A DNA stretch of 64,000 nucleotides from Takifugu bimaculatus (lineage: Eukaryota; Chordata; Actinopteri; Tetraodontiformes; Tetraodontidae). The notes below the pieces were generated by a model. The model had not been told where the DNA came from, did not search any database, and worked only from the letters and a program-made list of their open reading frames with translations. Positions 51,601 to 60,601 of this stretch are shown piece after piece. How positions within the stretch are numbered: the stretch's first letter is position 1; the number at the start of each line of letters is the position of its first letter. The stretch is from the NCBI GenBank assembly GCA_004026145.2, contig CP034975.1, positions 27,028,013-27,092,012 of the forward strand, written 5' to 3'. Made by a program: the position numbers and the translations under genes.

Positions 51601-53609
51601 CAAAAAGGCTGATGCTGAGTCATCTGAGGCAGATAGATCCCCTCCGGTGCTGGTGGAGACCGAAGCAGAAGCTCACAAACACGCAATGCTAATGTTGCTC
51701 TGCTTCGGCTCATGCAAAAATGCAATTATTTGCATTGTATATTACATCATCACTGTTCTGCTAACACTTTAGCAAGTTCATCGCTAACGAACGAACGGAA
51801 TAACAAGCATTAATATGCTGTTAATAGACAGCATTATGCTGTTAATGGTGAATATGTGTTCCCTAATTTAATTTGTGATATCATTGTTCTTTAGGGGATT
51901 TCAAAAGCTTTAAAAGGAAAGAAAATACATTGCTTTTCTCGCCCTGTTTCAGTCCCGATGCTCTTCCTGCTTTTTTTTTTCCCAGAAACTGCTTTTTGCT
52001 CCCATTATTTTTTCATCTGGTCCACTTTGATTGAAAAAGCTGGCACACTTCCCAGGCAAACAGACCTGACCTAAAATAACTACCAGCAGCACTTTGTTGT
52101 TCATTGTGAAGTTTATTGGTCAGAATCGCTGTAAATTTCAGTTTTCCTTGTGTGTAGCGTTCCTTAAATACTCTCCGATCGTAAACATGTTATAAATGCA
52201 CGACGTAGAATTTTCAAAAATGCGACTTTGGCGGTAAAGAAAAGGTGACGCAATGGTTGAAAATAACAAGGCTGACTGTTAAACATCGCCTGTCAATAAC
52301 AGGAGCGGCTGTGATAATCACCACATGCCACCTCCAGAACGACGCCGCGCACAATGCCAGCCTTGTGACTTTGATAGACCTGACAAAGGACTCGGAGACT
52401 GCTCGTCACCTGCCTGCGGGGGCCACGCTGTGGAGGTATGACTGTCACAATAAATAAAGAGAATGTTGAAGGTAATCTGTGCACGTGCCTGGAGGCGACA
52501 TCGCCGCATTTCAAGGGCTCTTTTGGCATTCTGCCACTGTTTCTCCCTCATTGAGACTACAAATGGACCAGCTTAAACCCCACAAATACAGCGTCAGTGC
52601 ACGAAAGCCGTGCAAAAAGGTCTAGTAACACCACGGAGCAGCAGGGGAGCGCTGAGCTGCGGCTCCTGGGACTCTTTCTGCTGTACGCTCTCTCTGCCTA
52701 CACCAGCCCGATATAAACCAGAAACTTACACAACACTCTTCAAAAACAAACGCATGCTTTAAAAAGATCTAATGTGGTATCGGCCCAGTCCGTCACAGGC
52801 AAAAGACCCAGGAAAATCAGTCCAGAACGTCTCGATCTGGAGACGTGCAAGAGACATTCTGAAGTACCAGCAAAAGAACAAACGTGGGAGGAACGCTCCT
52901 AAAACGGCTGCTCGTGTACACTGGCAGCAGCTGGTCATGTTTCTGTGGCAACCAGGACTCAGCTGGACCAGAGGAGGTTTAATTCATATCCTCCCCACAC
53001 ACACACACACACACACAGAAACAGTGTGTGCGAGTGTGTAATTGAATCATGGTTCACTACAGTCAAACCACAGTAACTGATGGGAAGCCTCTTTTCTGTG
53101 CCTCTGCTCTTAACCGCACCAAACATGGCAAAAGCATGTTAAAGAAGGCATAAACGCTTGATTTTAGGGATCATTTATCTTCTTTGTTTTCTTTAAATCG
53201 CCCATCAGCCGGTCAGACGTCCCCACTGGCCTGTTACAGTTGAATGTCAGGATATTTGAGGAGAATTTAACTGTGTTGGAGCTCCTTTTGTCGCAGAATA
53301 TTATCACAGCATTTCAACAAAGCTTTTCTTAACGTGGCGATCCAAGGCGCCAATATTGCTTCTCTGTTCTTTATCCAAATCTGACACGTTTGGAAACTAG
53401 TACTTCATTAATTTCCCATATCCAGCAACATTTTCGCTCTGAGATGCTACAGTCTTGTAAGTGTTGATGCAATATTAATGGTGGCCAGTAGTACCCTTTA
53501 TTGATGGACCCAGTGTGATCTGCTCCACCTAATAATTAAAAAGGCCACCTCTTACCTGTTGTAGGTTGACCAGAACATCTATCTCTGGGACATGACCTCC
53601 TGTAGCCAT
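31500..53609 (-). CDS. slc4a3: Anion exchange protein 3 (Cl-/HCO3- exchanger), 23 coding exons
   Basis: Electroneutral plasma-membrane chloride/bicarbonate exchanger that lowers intracellular pH, known from brain, heart and retina. The joined exons total 3730 nt, one more than 1243 codons; without one extra base in exon 14 the product is 1242 residues, against 1232 in human AE3. The N-terminus has the acidic EDEDEEGSMEEQ and the AE2/AE3 motifs LSVERFGDIIS, TEKDFEYHRHS, HHTHHPLS, VPTDEAEAQM and EDNPGVRRHLVKK. The cytoplasmic domain has ARWIKFEEDVEEETDRWGKP and LPGIAHLVVETMI. The membrane domain follows: YFAALS, EGSFLVRYISPFTQEIFAFL, a Glu in IFMETQIT equivalent to AE1 Glu681, SVTHVNALTVM, and the Lys of WVVKST equivalent to AE1 Lys851. 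The C-tail begins LDCDED, an acidic site like the carbonic anhydrase-binding motif of AE1. The AE3 tail DEYNEIHMLV separates it from AE2. Confidence 0.95.
31695..31767 (+). tRNA. tRNA-Arg (anticodon CCU)
   Basis: A complete cloverleaf. The acceptor stem pairs GCCCCAG with CTGGGGT. The A box is TGGCCTAATGG and the anticodon stem-loop is CTGGC-CTCCTAA-GCCAG with CCT at the anticodon. The B box is GGTTCGAGTCC and the T stem is intact with one G-U pair. A TTTT terminator follows at about 31773. It is almost identical to the human tRNA-Arg-CCT sequence. It reads AGG codons. It lies on + inside the last intron of slc4a3, antisense to it. Confidence 0.95.
31773..31776 (+). terminator. RNA polymerase III terminator of tRNA-Arg
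   Basis: Run of four T shortly after the tRNA 3' end, the minimal vertebrate Pol III stop. Confidence 0.7.
32030..32185 (-). repeat. tRNA-derived dispersed repeat (SINE-like) fragment
   Basis: Read on -, it begins ggtggtgcagtggttcgcac, continues with a degenerate B box (ggtttaaatcc) and then gggtcactctgggtatgtct. This head-and-body order is common in fish tRNA-derived repeats. It is in the same intron as the tRNA-Arg gene but unrelated to it. Confidence 0.6.
32812..32985 (-). CDS. slc4a3: slc4a3 coding exon 22
   Basis: 174 nt, the family size. It encodes VKTWRMNMFTLTQLGCI, WVVKSTTASLAFPFILIMTV and IFEERELQA. The Lys of VVKST equals AE1 Lys851, the stilbene-reactive residue. Confidence 0.97.
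33334..33503 (-). CDS. slc4a3: slc4a3 coding exon 21
   Basis: 170 nt, the family size. It encodes MSIVMTDVLRLIPLAVLFG and FLYMGVTSLTGIQLYERITL. The donor gtgaca is weak but its place is fixed by the join YVTK/VKTWRM. Confidence 0.96.
33637..33890 (-). CDS. slc4a3: slc4a3 coding exon 20
   Basis: 254 nt, the size seen in other AE genes. It encodes IVSKKERRLVKGSGFHLDLL, PWLTAATVRSVTHVNALTVM and KIQEVKEQRLTGLLVAVLVG. Confidence 0.97.
33977..34143 (-). CDS. slc4a3: slc4a3 coding exon 19 (transport glutamate)
   Basis: 167 nt. It encodes KLNVPSGFSVTSPDKRGWF and PALLVFILIFMETQIT. The Glu of FMETQIT corresponds to AE1 Glu681, needed for anion/proton coupling. Confidence 0.97.
34399..34488 (-). CDS. 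slc4a3: slc4a3 coding exon 18
   Basis: 90 nt, as in mammals. It encodes ARRIIGDFGIPISILVFVMM and PDTYTQ. Confidence 0.97.
34597..34785 (-). CDS. slc4a3: slc4a3 coding exon 17 (extracellular loop and membrane segment)
   Basis: 189 nt. It encodes VFKEHPLMSVYPSDATT, a short outer loop, and QPNTALLSLVLMMGTFFLAF followed by RKLRNSRFLGGK. The loop is shorter than in human AE3. Confidence 0.96.
35259..35453 (-). CDS. slc4a3: slc4a3 coding exon 16 (membrane segments)
   Basis: 195 nt, phase 0 on both sides. It encodes FCQAYNYEYLTGRVWIGFW, VAAEGSFLVRYISPFTQEIF and LISLIFIYETFSKLVK. Confidence 0.97.
35538..35686 (-). CDS. slc4a3: slc4a3 coding exon 15 (membrane segments 2-3)
   Basis: 149 nt. It encodes EKTEGMMGVTELIVSTATLG and PLLIIGFSGPLLVFEEAYFK, near-invariant in SLC4A1-3. 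Confidence 0.97.
35763..35982 (-). CDS. slc4a3: slc4a3 coding exon 14, with an apparent 1-base insertion
   Basis: It encodes EEEEEGDQEVDPLKRSG, FGGLIHDIRRRYPHY and CIAAVIFIYFAALS, the start of membrane segment 1. The frame then shifts: TITFGGLLG follows only if one base near 35791 is skipped. Phases of the neighbours require 219 nt and 220 are present. As written, the frame runs into the intron and stops at 35759-35761. All other exons are intact, so an assembly or read error is the simplest cause, but a real lesion is not excluded. Confidence 0.93.
36119..36338 (-). CDS. slc4a3: slc4a3 coding exon 13
   Basis: 220 nt. It encodes SFHEVAYFADDRQDLLNGIN, EFLDYSIVIPPSEVEGKDLL and the coiled basic stretch FQKQMLRKRKERELKKH. 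IPPSEVEG is as in AE3. Confidence 0.97.
36459..36643 (-). CDS. slc4a3: slc4a3 coding exon 12
   Basis: 185 nt. It encodes CVEFLEQPAMAFVRLNEAV, EIPVPVRFLFVLLGPS and DYHEIGRSFSTLMSDK, a highly conserved part of the cytoplasmic domain. Confidence 0.97.
36859..36964 (-). CDS. slc4a3: slc4a3 coding exon 11
   Basis: 106 nt, phase 0 in, phase 1 out. It encodes KSLHPLPPE and LLAKIPKDAEAVIVLV, conserved in AE2 and AE3. Confidence 0.94.
37391..37417 (-). CDS. slc4a3: slc4a3 coding exon 10 (27-nt microexon)
   Basis: Nine codons, FSITPLGPA, phase 0 on both sides, with acceptor tttacag and donor gtgagt. Leaving it out also keeps the frame, so it may be a cassette exon. The match to the family is weak because the linker varies. 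Confidence 0.65.
37640..37823 (-). CDS. slc4a3: slc4a3 coding exon 9
   Basis: 184 nt between ccacag and gtaagt. It encodes HPSDLKHRFHRHQSSASLHG and TNLPLVTEEHDENSDGK, a variable linker of AE3. The acceptor was chosen because it gives KHSHPSD, the family sequence, across the join. Confidence 0.85.
37824..40520 (-). other. slc4a3 intron 8
   Basis: 2.7 kb without a recognised exon, RNA gene or transposon. Short open frames only. Confidence 0.55.
40521..40656 (-). CDS. slc4a3: slc4a3 coding exon 8 (cytoplasmic domain)
   Basis: 136 nt. It encodes GAILLDLEQNSLPGIAHLVV, ETMIISDQI and VLRALLLKH. It matches AE3 almost residue for residue. Confidence 0.97.
40798..40978 (-). CDS. slc4a3: slc4a3 coding exon 7 (cytoplasmic domain)
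   Basis: 181 nt. It encodes LFVELNELIVEKDHEM, ARWIKFEEDVEEETDRWG and KPHVASLSFRSLLELRRT, the start of the conserved SLC4 cytoplasmic fold. Confidence 0.97.
41221..41366 (-). CDS. slc4a3: slc4a3 coding exon 6
   Basis: 146 nt, phase 1 in, phase 0 out. It encodes HRFEDNPGVRRHLVKKSS and a Lys cluster ending DKKTHE. EDNPGVRRHLVKK is the invariant AE2/AE3 motif. The donor gtttgc is weak. Confidence 0.95.
41367..43678 (-). other. slc4a3 intron between alternative first exon and exon 6
   Basis: No further exon seen. A (GT)n-like stretch near 42310-42336 and a T run near 41900 are the only repeats. If the alternative exon is real, its promoter is just beyond 43937, not here. Confidence 0.5.
43679..43937 (-). 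CDS. slc4a3: slc4a3 alternative first exon, like cardiac AE3
   Basis: An open stretch of 86 codons from an ATG (complement of 43935-43937) to a strong donor, gtaagt. It encodes an acidic segment with VEGFEDFEEFVLDFDDYDLL and HTQLGSPLEPI. It leaves in phase 1, exactly the phase with which exon 6 (HRFEDNPGV) enters, so it can replace exons 1-5. Mammalian SLC4A3 makes its short cardiac form from an internal promoter and first exon at the same place, just before the EDNPGVRR exon. Identity with that exon is inferred from position, phase and acidic character; I cannot align it. Confidence 0.65.
44740..45190 (-). pseudogene. hAT (ZBED-type) transposase fragment
   Basis: On the - strand, pieces of a hAT transposase appear in order: ITLDDRPFSVVEDAG near 45145-45188, LTTDVWSSD near 45090, GALHSQNFTGSHSA near 44980, VVLRGNGRIM near 44885 and RSIADVVATG near 44790. 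Stops and frame changes separate them, so it is dead. It lies in the slc4a3 intron between exon 5 and the alternative first exon. No inverted repeats were located. Confidence 0.65.
47173..47366 (-). CDS. slc4a3: slc4a3 coding exon 5
   Basis: 194 nt. It encodes a basic stretch, SNYDLRERICIGS and VPTDEAEAQMLASADLDDMK; the last is nearly identical to AE3. It leaves in phase 1, the same phase as the alternative exon at 43.7 kb. Confidence 0.93.
47931..48115 (-). CDS. slc4a3: slc4a3 coding exon 4
   Basis: 185 nt, phase 0 in, phase 2 out, between ctctcag and gtacct. It encodes FSLGSQEDLEEPL through EEDEEETACS. Poorly conserved in the family; placed by its splice sites and exact phase fit. Confidence 0.85.
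48238..48488 (-). CDS. slc4a3: slc4a3 coding exon 3
   Basis: 251 nt. It encodes HRHSFHHTHHPLSTHLPL, the Lys/Arg cluster DRRRKKKRKKKK, then TPTIHEVDEEE. The His-rich and basic segments are typical of AE3. A (AC)n tract lies about 145 bp upstream in the intron. Confidence 0.93.
48633..48668. repeat. (AC)n microsatellite
   Basis: Pure dinucleotide run of about 36 bp in slc4a3 intron 2. Confidence 0.95.
49685..49859 (-). CDS. slc4a3: slc4a3 coding exon 2
   Basis: 175 nt, entering in phase 0 and leaving in phase 1. It encodes a Glu/Asp-rich run, then LEKTLSVERFGDIIS and RNYTEKDFE. The RFGDIIS and DFE blocks are conserved in AE2 and AE3. Confidence 0.93.
49860..53555 (-). other. slc4a3 intron 1 of the coding region
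   Basis: 3.7 kb without a recognised exon. Short (CA)n near 52997-53018. Nothing else supported. Confidence 0.55.
53556..53609 (-). CDS. slc4a3: slc4a3 coding exon 1 (start codon)
   Basis: The ATG is the complement of 53607-53609. It encodes MATGGHVPEIDVLVNLQQ (18 codons, phase 0) up to donor gtaaga. The first residues resemble AE3's short N-terminal exon, and the join to VKVEDEDEE keeps the frame. Confidence 0.8.
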
Positions 53610-56600
53610 GTGGCCCGGCCCCCAGCCAGCGGGTGATGAATAGTGTCGGTGGGGAGGTCGAGGACCCGAAGAATGAGTCTGGCTGGAGTCCCACTAAACC
53701 GCCAGAGTGTCGATGGGACGGCTGTGAAGAGGGGTCAGACTCGGAGATGATGCGGCTGGAGGGGTCAGGTACCAGGGCCGGCGGGGTTTTGGCGTGGCAG
53801 GGAGAAGGGAAATAAGCAGGAGAAAGCCAGAAGAGAGACGGGGTACAGAGCCTGGGGGAGGACGGGGATCAGCCTTTCTCTTTCACTGTTGGGGATCCAG
53901 GAAGCCTTTTGGGTGGCATAACCTGCAAGACGGAAACAGATGGGAGACAGGTGAAGCGGTCACATCCTGCCGATAACCGTGGCTACCACGGGAGTCCACG
54001 TTTCACTTGTTTGTTTGCTCTGATTTAACTTCTTGTCCTTCTGACAAAAAATATCTCCATTCTCACGTTCTCGCCCTTCAGGCATGGACCAACAGAAAGT
54101 CCCAAAACAGGCACAGACGAGGAGGAAAACAGGTGTTTCTCAGCCATGTCGACATGCCAAGGTTGGTTAGTTAGTCTGGAATTCCTCTGTGCAATGTGGG
54201 AGGTGGTGAGATTTATCACAGTTATTATCAAATCTACCATTTAAACAGTATTTTCTTCCGAGCTCGCCGCCGAGTCAGCGTTATTCGTGCTGACAATTGC
54301 ATAACTGTGTTCTTTTTTTAGGTTAATCCAGTATCTTGTTGTAGGTCTACTGTGATTTTGAAGAATTAAACCTGCTCTAAAACGGCTTCACAATTTAGCT
54401 GATAATGCTGACGCGGCCTTTGGTGTTTGGGAGCCGCTGTCACAATAACAGCAGTACATCTGTCTTAGTTTTATTCAGCTGACTCATTCGCTCCCTCTGA
54501 GACATTTACAGCGGGTTCATAGCTCACTTTATGCGCGAAGCCCTGCACGCTGACCTCAAAAACAGGCTTTTGAGGTGAGTAGGCACAGTTTGGGTTGGTC
54601 TTTTTAGGATTTGCTGTGAAAAACAGTGGCATTATTGCACTGCTTTTCGAAGAAATTTGGCTTTTTCTGTGTTATTGTGTTGAGTAAGTAGGGATGTATG
54701 AACACAAATAAAACACCTTTTCTGACACAAAACCATTTCTGTGCATGTTGCAAAAAATTGTAATTTGAGTTTTTTGTTGGATTTTTGGATAAGAAATACA
54801 ACAAGTTTGTCGCAGTGGAAATATTCTACTCTTCTTGCAGTTTGATATTTTGATAAACTCCACTTTGGCCACTTTGCACCGGAATTTTAGTGCACGTGGA
54901 CACGGGCAAATTGCGATCGCTGTGCTGGATTGAAAAGTAATAAACCAGGACGATTTCTCACCATGCCCCCACTTCCTCTTCGATTACCACCATCTGAATT
55001 GAGCTGTTGTCTTTCTAGCCTGCATGATAATCTCAAACTGCACAAACATGGCGTATTCCGCTCGAGGCTTCACACCTTTCCGACGCGCCGGTGGGGTTGC
55101 AGTGGTCTGTGGCCGGCTGGGAGTGGTGAGAGCGTACAGGCAGACTTAGAAAGCAATGGCAGAGATAATTAGCATGGCCGTGCCAAACGTGCTAATTACT
55201 GTCCCTGTTACTGCACTGTATGATGGCTGTATGAACCAGAATGGCTGAGAGGGTCACAACCCTTTTAATCCGAATATCTGAGCTTATTAATGTTGGTGTC
55301 TGTTAAAAATGTAACAGAAAGTTTGCTTTATAGGTGACAGGGAGGTTCTGATAACAACATAGTATCAGGATACTGATACTACTACTTGTTTGGTGCAGTT
55401 CAGCTGAAGCTTGGTGAGGTTTAAACCAGGTATTGATAGCAGAGCTAATCTAAATTAACCAAGCAGTGGCTCACTGTTCAGAATATGTCAAGACCAGAAG
55501 CCGTCGTGCTCAGGATGGTGAAATGTACCTGATAATATCAGGGCAAAAACAACAATATCATGCAAATCACACCATGCAAATGAAATGTAAACTTCCAGCT
55601 TTTCTCACCGTATCGATGATCAAATGTGCCTTAGTGAGCTTCACAAACATGTGTGAGCAGTAAAATCACAGCGATGGAGGGTTTGCTGTGTATGAAGAAT
55701 AAAATAAAGGATGCCTTTGTCATGCATACAGTAAAAATAATCTGAGCTCATCAAATAATGTGTCAAGGAAATGGAAAAACAGAGTAAATATATTACCTGG
55801 AACGATACAGTGATTATATAACTGACGGCAGAAGAATGTGAGTGCTGTTATAGTGGTTATCACACAGGGATGAAGCTAGAATATTAGCTAGGAAAACCAG
55901 ACAGATGTGTTTGATCTGCTCAGATGACTGCACGAACGCTCAGAAAAGAAGTTGACTTTGGAAGTGGCAGCATCCAGGTTCTTTTTTCCCCACACGTGCA
56001 TGGCGAGCAACGCTAAAGTCACGTGACGAGCTGACAACGTCCACTAACAGAATTACAATGGCATTAACCTTCATAAATGCATGATCATTTGTCTCCATCA
56101 TTGCTGAATGATTTGGTATTATATTAGCATGTATTTATGCATTTATATACATATTTTGAATGTAACAAAGCCAATAACTGTCCAATCATACAACATGTTT
56201 GAGCCAGTAGCACAATAACTTCAACTGGCTTGCGTCATGGGCTGGTATTACTTTAATATTGTACGCTGTCAGAACCAGTCGTAGACTTTAATGGGCCCGG
56301 CTGCAGTGTGTGTAATCAGTTTAGAGCAGCTGCGTGTGTCACACACCTGGCAATCAAGGTAAAGCGAGTACATCTGTTTAGATGCAGCACAAATGCGACT
56401 ACGAACGACAAACGTGCATCTGCTATTTTGGTTCCAAAGAGATATCAAAAACATCTACGGGTAATTATCCTTCCATGTGATTTAGCTGGTGAAGCAGAGT
56501 ATCTGTGCACTTTTCTGCAGCGGATTATCCGGAGAGAAACGCGCCTCCGTGAGCTTCCTCAGCCCTAGCTGAAGAAGGCCTCTTGGCATCAGCGAGGAGA

Positions 56601-58081
56601 CATCTTGCAGAGTTTCACAGCGCATGTTGCCAAAAGAAGCGCACAACTTCACATGCAGGACAGCAACAGATCACCAAATATCACAAACCGCAGGCAACCT
56701 GCTAACACATCCATCATTATCGTCACCAACATTCCACGCAGCCTGGCGTTTGCGTGGTTCTGGTAAAGCCATCGGCGGCATTGTTCGCTCGTCTTCTGGA
56801 GGCACAACGACGACGCCGCCATCGCCGACGGAGTCGTGTTTGACAGCCTCTCGCTGAGGAAGAATGCGGGGAGATGAAACCGCTCAAGACTTGCATTGAT
56901 CTATAATTAAGTCAGCGTCAAACACGGAGGGAGAGTGGTCGTTTGTTTCTACACAGGCGATAAAATGCAGCAATCTGTGGGAGGCAACACACAACACTGG
57001 GACCTACAGACATTTCTGTCCACAGCAAACTTTCCTGCAATGACGAACACTGAGATCACCAGGGTAACACGTGGAAGTCAGCAATTATTGGAATGTGCTC
57101 ATTACACACTGTTATTAATGTTGTGCAGTTGATATTTATGACCCCTGAGCACATGACCCGACGGGGTATTCGAAACACTGCTGGCCCCAGCGAGAGGTCA
57201 TTCAGTCAGTTTTCACTCTTGGAGATAAAAGACAAGGTCACAGCAAAACCAGATCCTCTTTAGCATGCTCAAAAATGCCACATTTCATTCCCACCAGCAT
57301 CGAAAACAGAATTCAGAATCAAACCAGTACCCTTTAAAAAAAAACTAACTCTACCATTCATATAGAAAGTTATGTGCACATATTATATCGCATACATTTG
57401 AGCTAAAGCTCAGGTCATAATGTGACATATTCAAAATCATCTGTGGAGTCTTTTCTCTCATTCTCAAAGTTAAAGATAATCTGCTCAATTATTGGAGTCT
57501 ATAAGACTTTTGAGAGCTGGGTCTGCATCTCTGCTCACCCAGGAGTTGTAGTCTGCAACAATCAATACTTTTACTCAGAGATTCCTTATTTCTCCAACAG
57601 TGGAGCTGAGATGGGGGTCACGTTACTCATCTGTTTACAGGAGGGTTCGTTTCCTCTCGCTTTCATTTCTTGCTGAGTCACTACAGTGTGACCTTAGGGA
57701 CCCTTAGCTGCAGTTTGAACTTCGATGTTGGACTCTTTAGCGCGAGAAACGAGAAAAAGTGTTGTGTTGTTTGAAGAATCCCTCAGTGAAATAGTGCAGA
57801 ATTGTCGACAGTGATCACACTAAGCTCGGAAAACCACCGCCTCCAGATCGCAGCGCCGCTCCACCTGCACACAACAAAAATGTCTGCAGCCTGCACATGA
57901 AGCGTGCAAGGACAGCCTCGTTACCCTTGACTGGAAAGCTTGCAGCTCTCAGCAAAAAACCGCCATGCTGCCCTCCGCTTGGACTCATGCACATCTTTTG
58001 TTGCAGAGCAACTACAGCACACACAGCGATCGAACCGTCGGTGTCGGAGCGCGATTCACGCGTCCGTAAGACGTGATTTAC
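53610..58081 (-). other. Probable slc4a3 5' intron or upstream region
   Basis: No coding exon recognised. 53.6-53.95 kb is GC-rich and may hold the 5' UTR directly upstream of the ATG. The rest is unique-looking AT-rich DNA. Confidence 0.45.
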
Positions 58082-58260
58082 CTGTGGTTTGGGAGATCGA
58101 GCCAGCCGTGCAGAAACTGGGAGGAATGCTGCGGCCTGTCAGCTGCGGCAGCGCTGCTGGGTCATAGTAGAAGCTTGTGATGAGGACGGAGCAGCACTCT
58201 AGCTCCTGGATCTGCGAAGGATGCTCGGCTCAGACAACCACGTGACTCCCGGGGACCAGC
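58082..58260 (-). promoter_or_regulatory. slc4a3: Possible promoter and noncoding first exon of slc4a3
   Basis: The stretch 57.8-58.26 kb is clearly more GC- and CpG-rich than its surroundings. On the gene strand a good donor (CACAG then gtaaat) sits at the 58082/58081 border, which fits a 5' UTR exon splicing about 4.5 kb to the ATG exon. No transcript evidence; an alternative start close to 53.6-53.9 kb (also GC-rich) is possible. Confidence 0.35.
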
Positions 58261-58301
58261 GCCAAAAGACACCGATCCGTATTTACTGGCTTTACTCAAA
58301 T

Positions 58302-58302
58302 G

Positions 58303-58380
<78 letters not shown>
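58302..58380. repeat. (AAT)n microsatellite
   Basis: About 26 units, immediately outside the GC-rich presumed slc4a3 promoter. It produces spurious open frames of Asn or Tyr runs. Confidence 0.97.
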
Positions 58381-58623
58381 TGAAGGACGAGGAGGAAAAG
58401 AAAACAACAATAATGTGTCTCCATCAGTCACCGCAAACATATTAGAGGAAATACATTTCAAATCAAAACCATAAAAGTATAATGTAGCTATAGATTGGAT
58501 TTTATATTATTAATACAAGATATAAGGGAAACAACTTTAATCAATAATGTACAAATAAATAAATAGTGCAGTGAGATATACTGTATTTCTAACTAGCGCG
58601 CACGTGCCACCGTGTGTTTTCAG

Positions 58624-58680
58624 ATGCGTTCAGGTCGCAGGTCTCGCCTGGAGGTGTGGGTTCGAATCCCACTTCTGGCA
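58624..58680 (+). pseudogene. Truncated tRNA-Leu (CAG) pseudogene
   Basis: The 3' two thirds of tRNA-Leu can be read: TGCGTTCAGGTCGCA (anticodon arm with CAG), a variable arm, GGTTCGAATCC and CACTTCTGGCA. The acceptor 5' strand and D arm are missing or destroyed, so it cannot fold. Confidence 0.7.
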
Positions 58681-59005
58681 TAACCCTTCTCTTTTGATAC
58701 ACAGTCATTCTTGAAAAGGCTGTGGTTACGCAGTTACTGGAGCATCTGTAGAGGAACAATCTCTTTGGAATGCCTCAGTATAACTCACCACAGCACTTAT
58801 TAAAGTTACTAATCAATCAATCAATCTTTATTTAGCATCTGTTACAATCAGAATTGTTTCTAGGCGCTTTCCAGAGTCCCAGGCCCTGAACCCCCAACAA
58901 GCAACAGTGGCAAGGAAAAACTCCCCTTTAACAGGAAGAAACCTTGAGCAGGACCAGGCTCATGGGGGACCCTCCTGCTGATGGAGGGCTGGGTAGAGAG
59001 AGAGG

Positions 59006-59070
59006 AGAGGAGAGGAGAGGAGAGGAGAGGAGAGAGGAGAGGAGAGGAGAGGAGAGGAGAGGAGAGGAGA
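59006..59070. repeat. (GGAGA)n tract 1
   Basis: Pentanucleotide array of about 13 units, slightly irregular. Confidence 0.95.
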
Positions 59071-59250
59071 TAATAGGTAGAACATAGTAATACATTATAT
59101 TAATTAAAATGAGCTGCCGGTAGAGTCGGGTTGGGTGGGTCAGCGGGGTTGGAGGTCAGTAGGCTTATGAAGGCGGCGATACCTGTAGATGAATACAGGT
59201 GGGGGGGGGGGCAGAAAAACTACACAAGAAATAACATCGCTGGTCTACTT

Positions 59251-59421
59251 GAGGAGGAGAGGAGAGGAGAGGAGAGGAGAGGAGAGGAGAGGAGAGGAGA
59301 GGAGAGGAGAGGAGGGGAGGGGAGGAGAGGAGAGGAGAGGAGAGGAGAGGAGAGGAGAGGAGAGGAGAGGAGAGGAGAGGAGAGGAGAGGAGAGGAGAGG
59401 AGAGGAGAGGAGAGGAGAGGA
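59251..59421. repeat. (GGAGA)n tract 2
   Basis: Pentanucleotide array of about 34 units with a short gggga-rich interruption near 59313-59323. Confidence 0.95.
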
Positions 59422-60009
59422 GACCATAACCCAGTAGGGTGACAGAGGCCTGTCAGGTGATCATGTTTCTGGACCCCAGCAGCCTCGGTCTATAGCAGCA
59501 GAACTGAGATATTAACCTAACGATTAGACGACCCCCTAAGTATGATAATTTGTCTGTCTATGATAGTAACTGGAACTATAGAATTAGTGACAATACGCTT
59601 TTTCAAAGAGGAAGGTTTTAAGTAATCTTAAAAGTAGAGATGGAGTCAGCCTCCCGTACCTGGACAGGGAGCTGGTTCCACAGCAGGGGGCCTGGTAGCT
59701 AAATACTCGGCCCCCCCATTCTACTCCAAGAGACTCTGGGGACCACGAGTAGACCAGCATTCTGAGAGCGGAGCGGTCTATTTGGATGATAAGGTTCCAC
59801 TAGCTCCTCCAGGTAGGATGGAGCGAGACATGATCTTATAGCTTCAGCTCCAGCGTCTGAAACCAGGCCATGTTCTCTAGGCTGGACCTCAGTGCTGCTA
59901 TGGATACAGTTGATCAATTGAAAGGAAATTATTGGAAATTATTGACACTGAATAATGCTGAAAATCCATGTCACTAGTCCATGCATCTGTTGCTTCTGAC
60001 TATTGTACT

Positions 60010-60185
60010 TCATTTCAACATCAGGGTGTCCAAAGAACTCTTTGAGAATTCTCCAGCTAGTCCAAAATCCTGCAGCAAGAGTTCTGATAGTATTGTCATG
60101 AGAGATCGCATAATTCCTGAACTCTTGATCTTCATTGGCTGCCTATTAAATCAAGAATATTTTTTAGAATTCTTCTTCTGATATA
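60010..60185 (+). mobile_element. Non-LTR retrotransposon fragment (reverse transcriptase end)
   Basis: The frame at about 60047-60082 reads LQLVQNPAARVL, the C-terminal reverse transcriptase motif of L2/CR1-like and related LINEs. After a frameshift comes a remnant of the following HWLP-type motif (FIGCLLNQEY in the shifted frame). Dead. Confidence 0.65.
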
Positions 60186-60601
60186 TCAGGTCATCAGAGG
60201 AGCAGTAATACAACGAAACAGTGTAAAGGGGACGAAGGAAAAAAGGAGAAAAACAGGAAAAAAGAGAAAAGAAGAGAGAAATGAGGCTTTTGTGCCCATA
60301 TTTATATATTCTTATTCTGAGGAGAAATATGTAATTTTAATATTTGTTTTAGTTTTTTGGACAACCGCGGGAGGGATTTGAACCGGTGACCTTGGAAACA
60401 TCAGCATACTGTCAAAAAAACCCACTTTTAATTGTCAAGGAGTTTTATTTGCCTCCAGAAAATGGGAAAATAGAAATACTTTGGTAAAAAAAAAAAAAAA
60501 AACTGACCAACAAACCAATATATATTAACAGAAAAACAATTCTTGTATAAAAATATTCAACTATTTACAACAAAAATTATTCCCAAATGACGATTTACAA
60601 A

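Larger units (their letters stand above)
58810..59960. mobile_element. Dispersed teleost repeat interrupted by GGAGA satellites
   Basis: It contains phrases I know from many fish loci: ggcaaggaaaaactcccctt, aggaagaaaccttgagcagg, and later ggacagggagctggttccac. Two (GGAGA)n tracts are embedded (59006-59070, 59251-59421). I do not give a family name because several have been used. Confidence 0.55.

Noticed and set aside
58162..58461. Open frames with poly-Tyr or poly-Asn
   Set aside because: Translation of the (AAT)n microsatellite.
59131..59442. Arg/Glu/Gly-rich open frames on + and Ser/Pro/Leu on -
   Set aside because: Translation of (GGAGA)n arrays in all frames.
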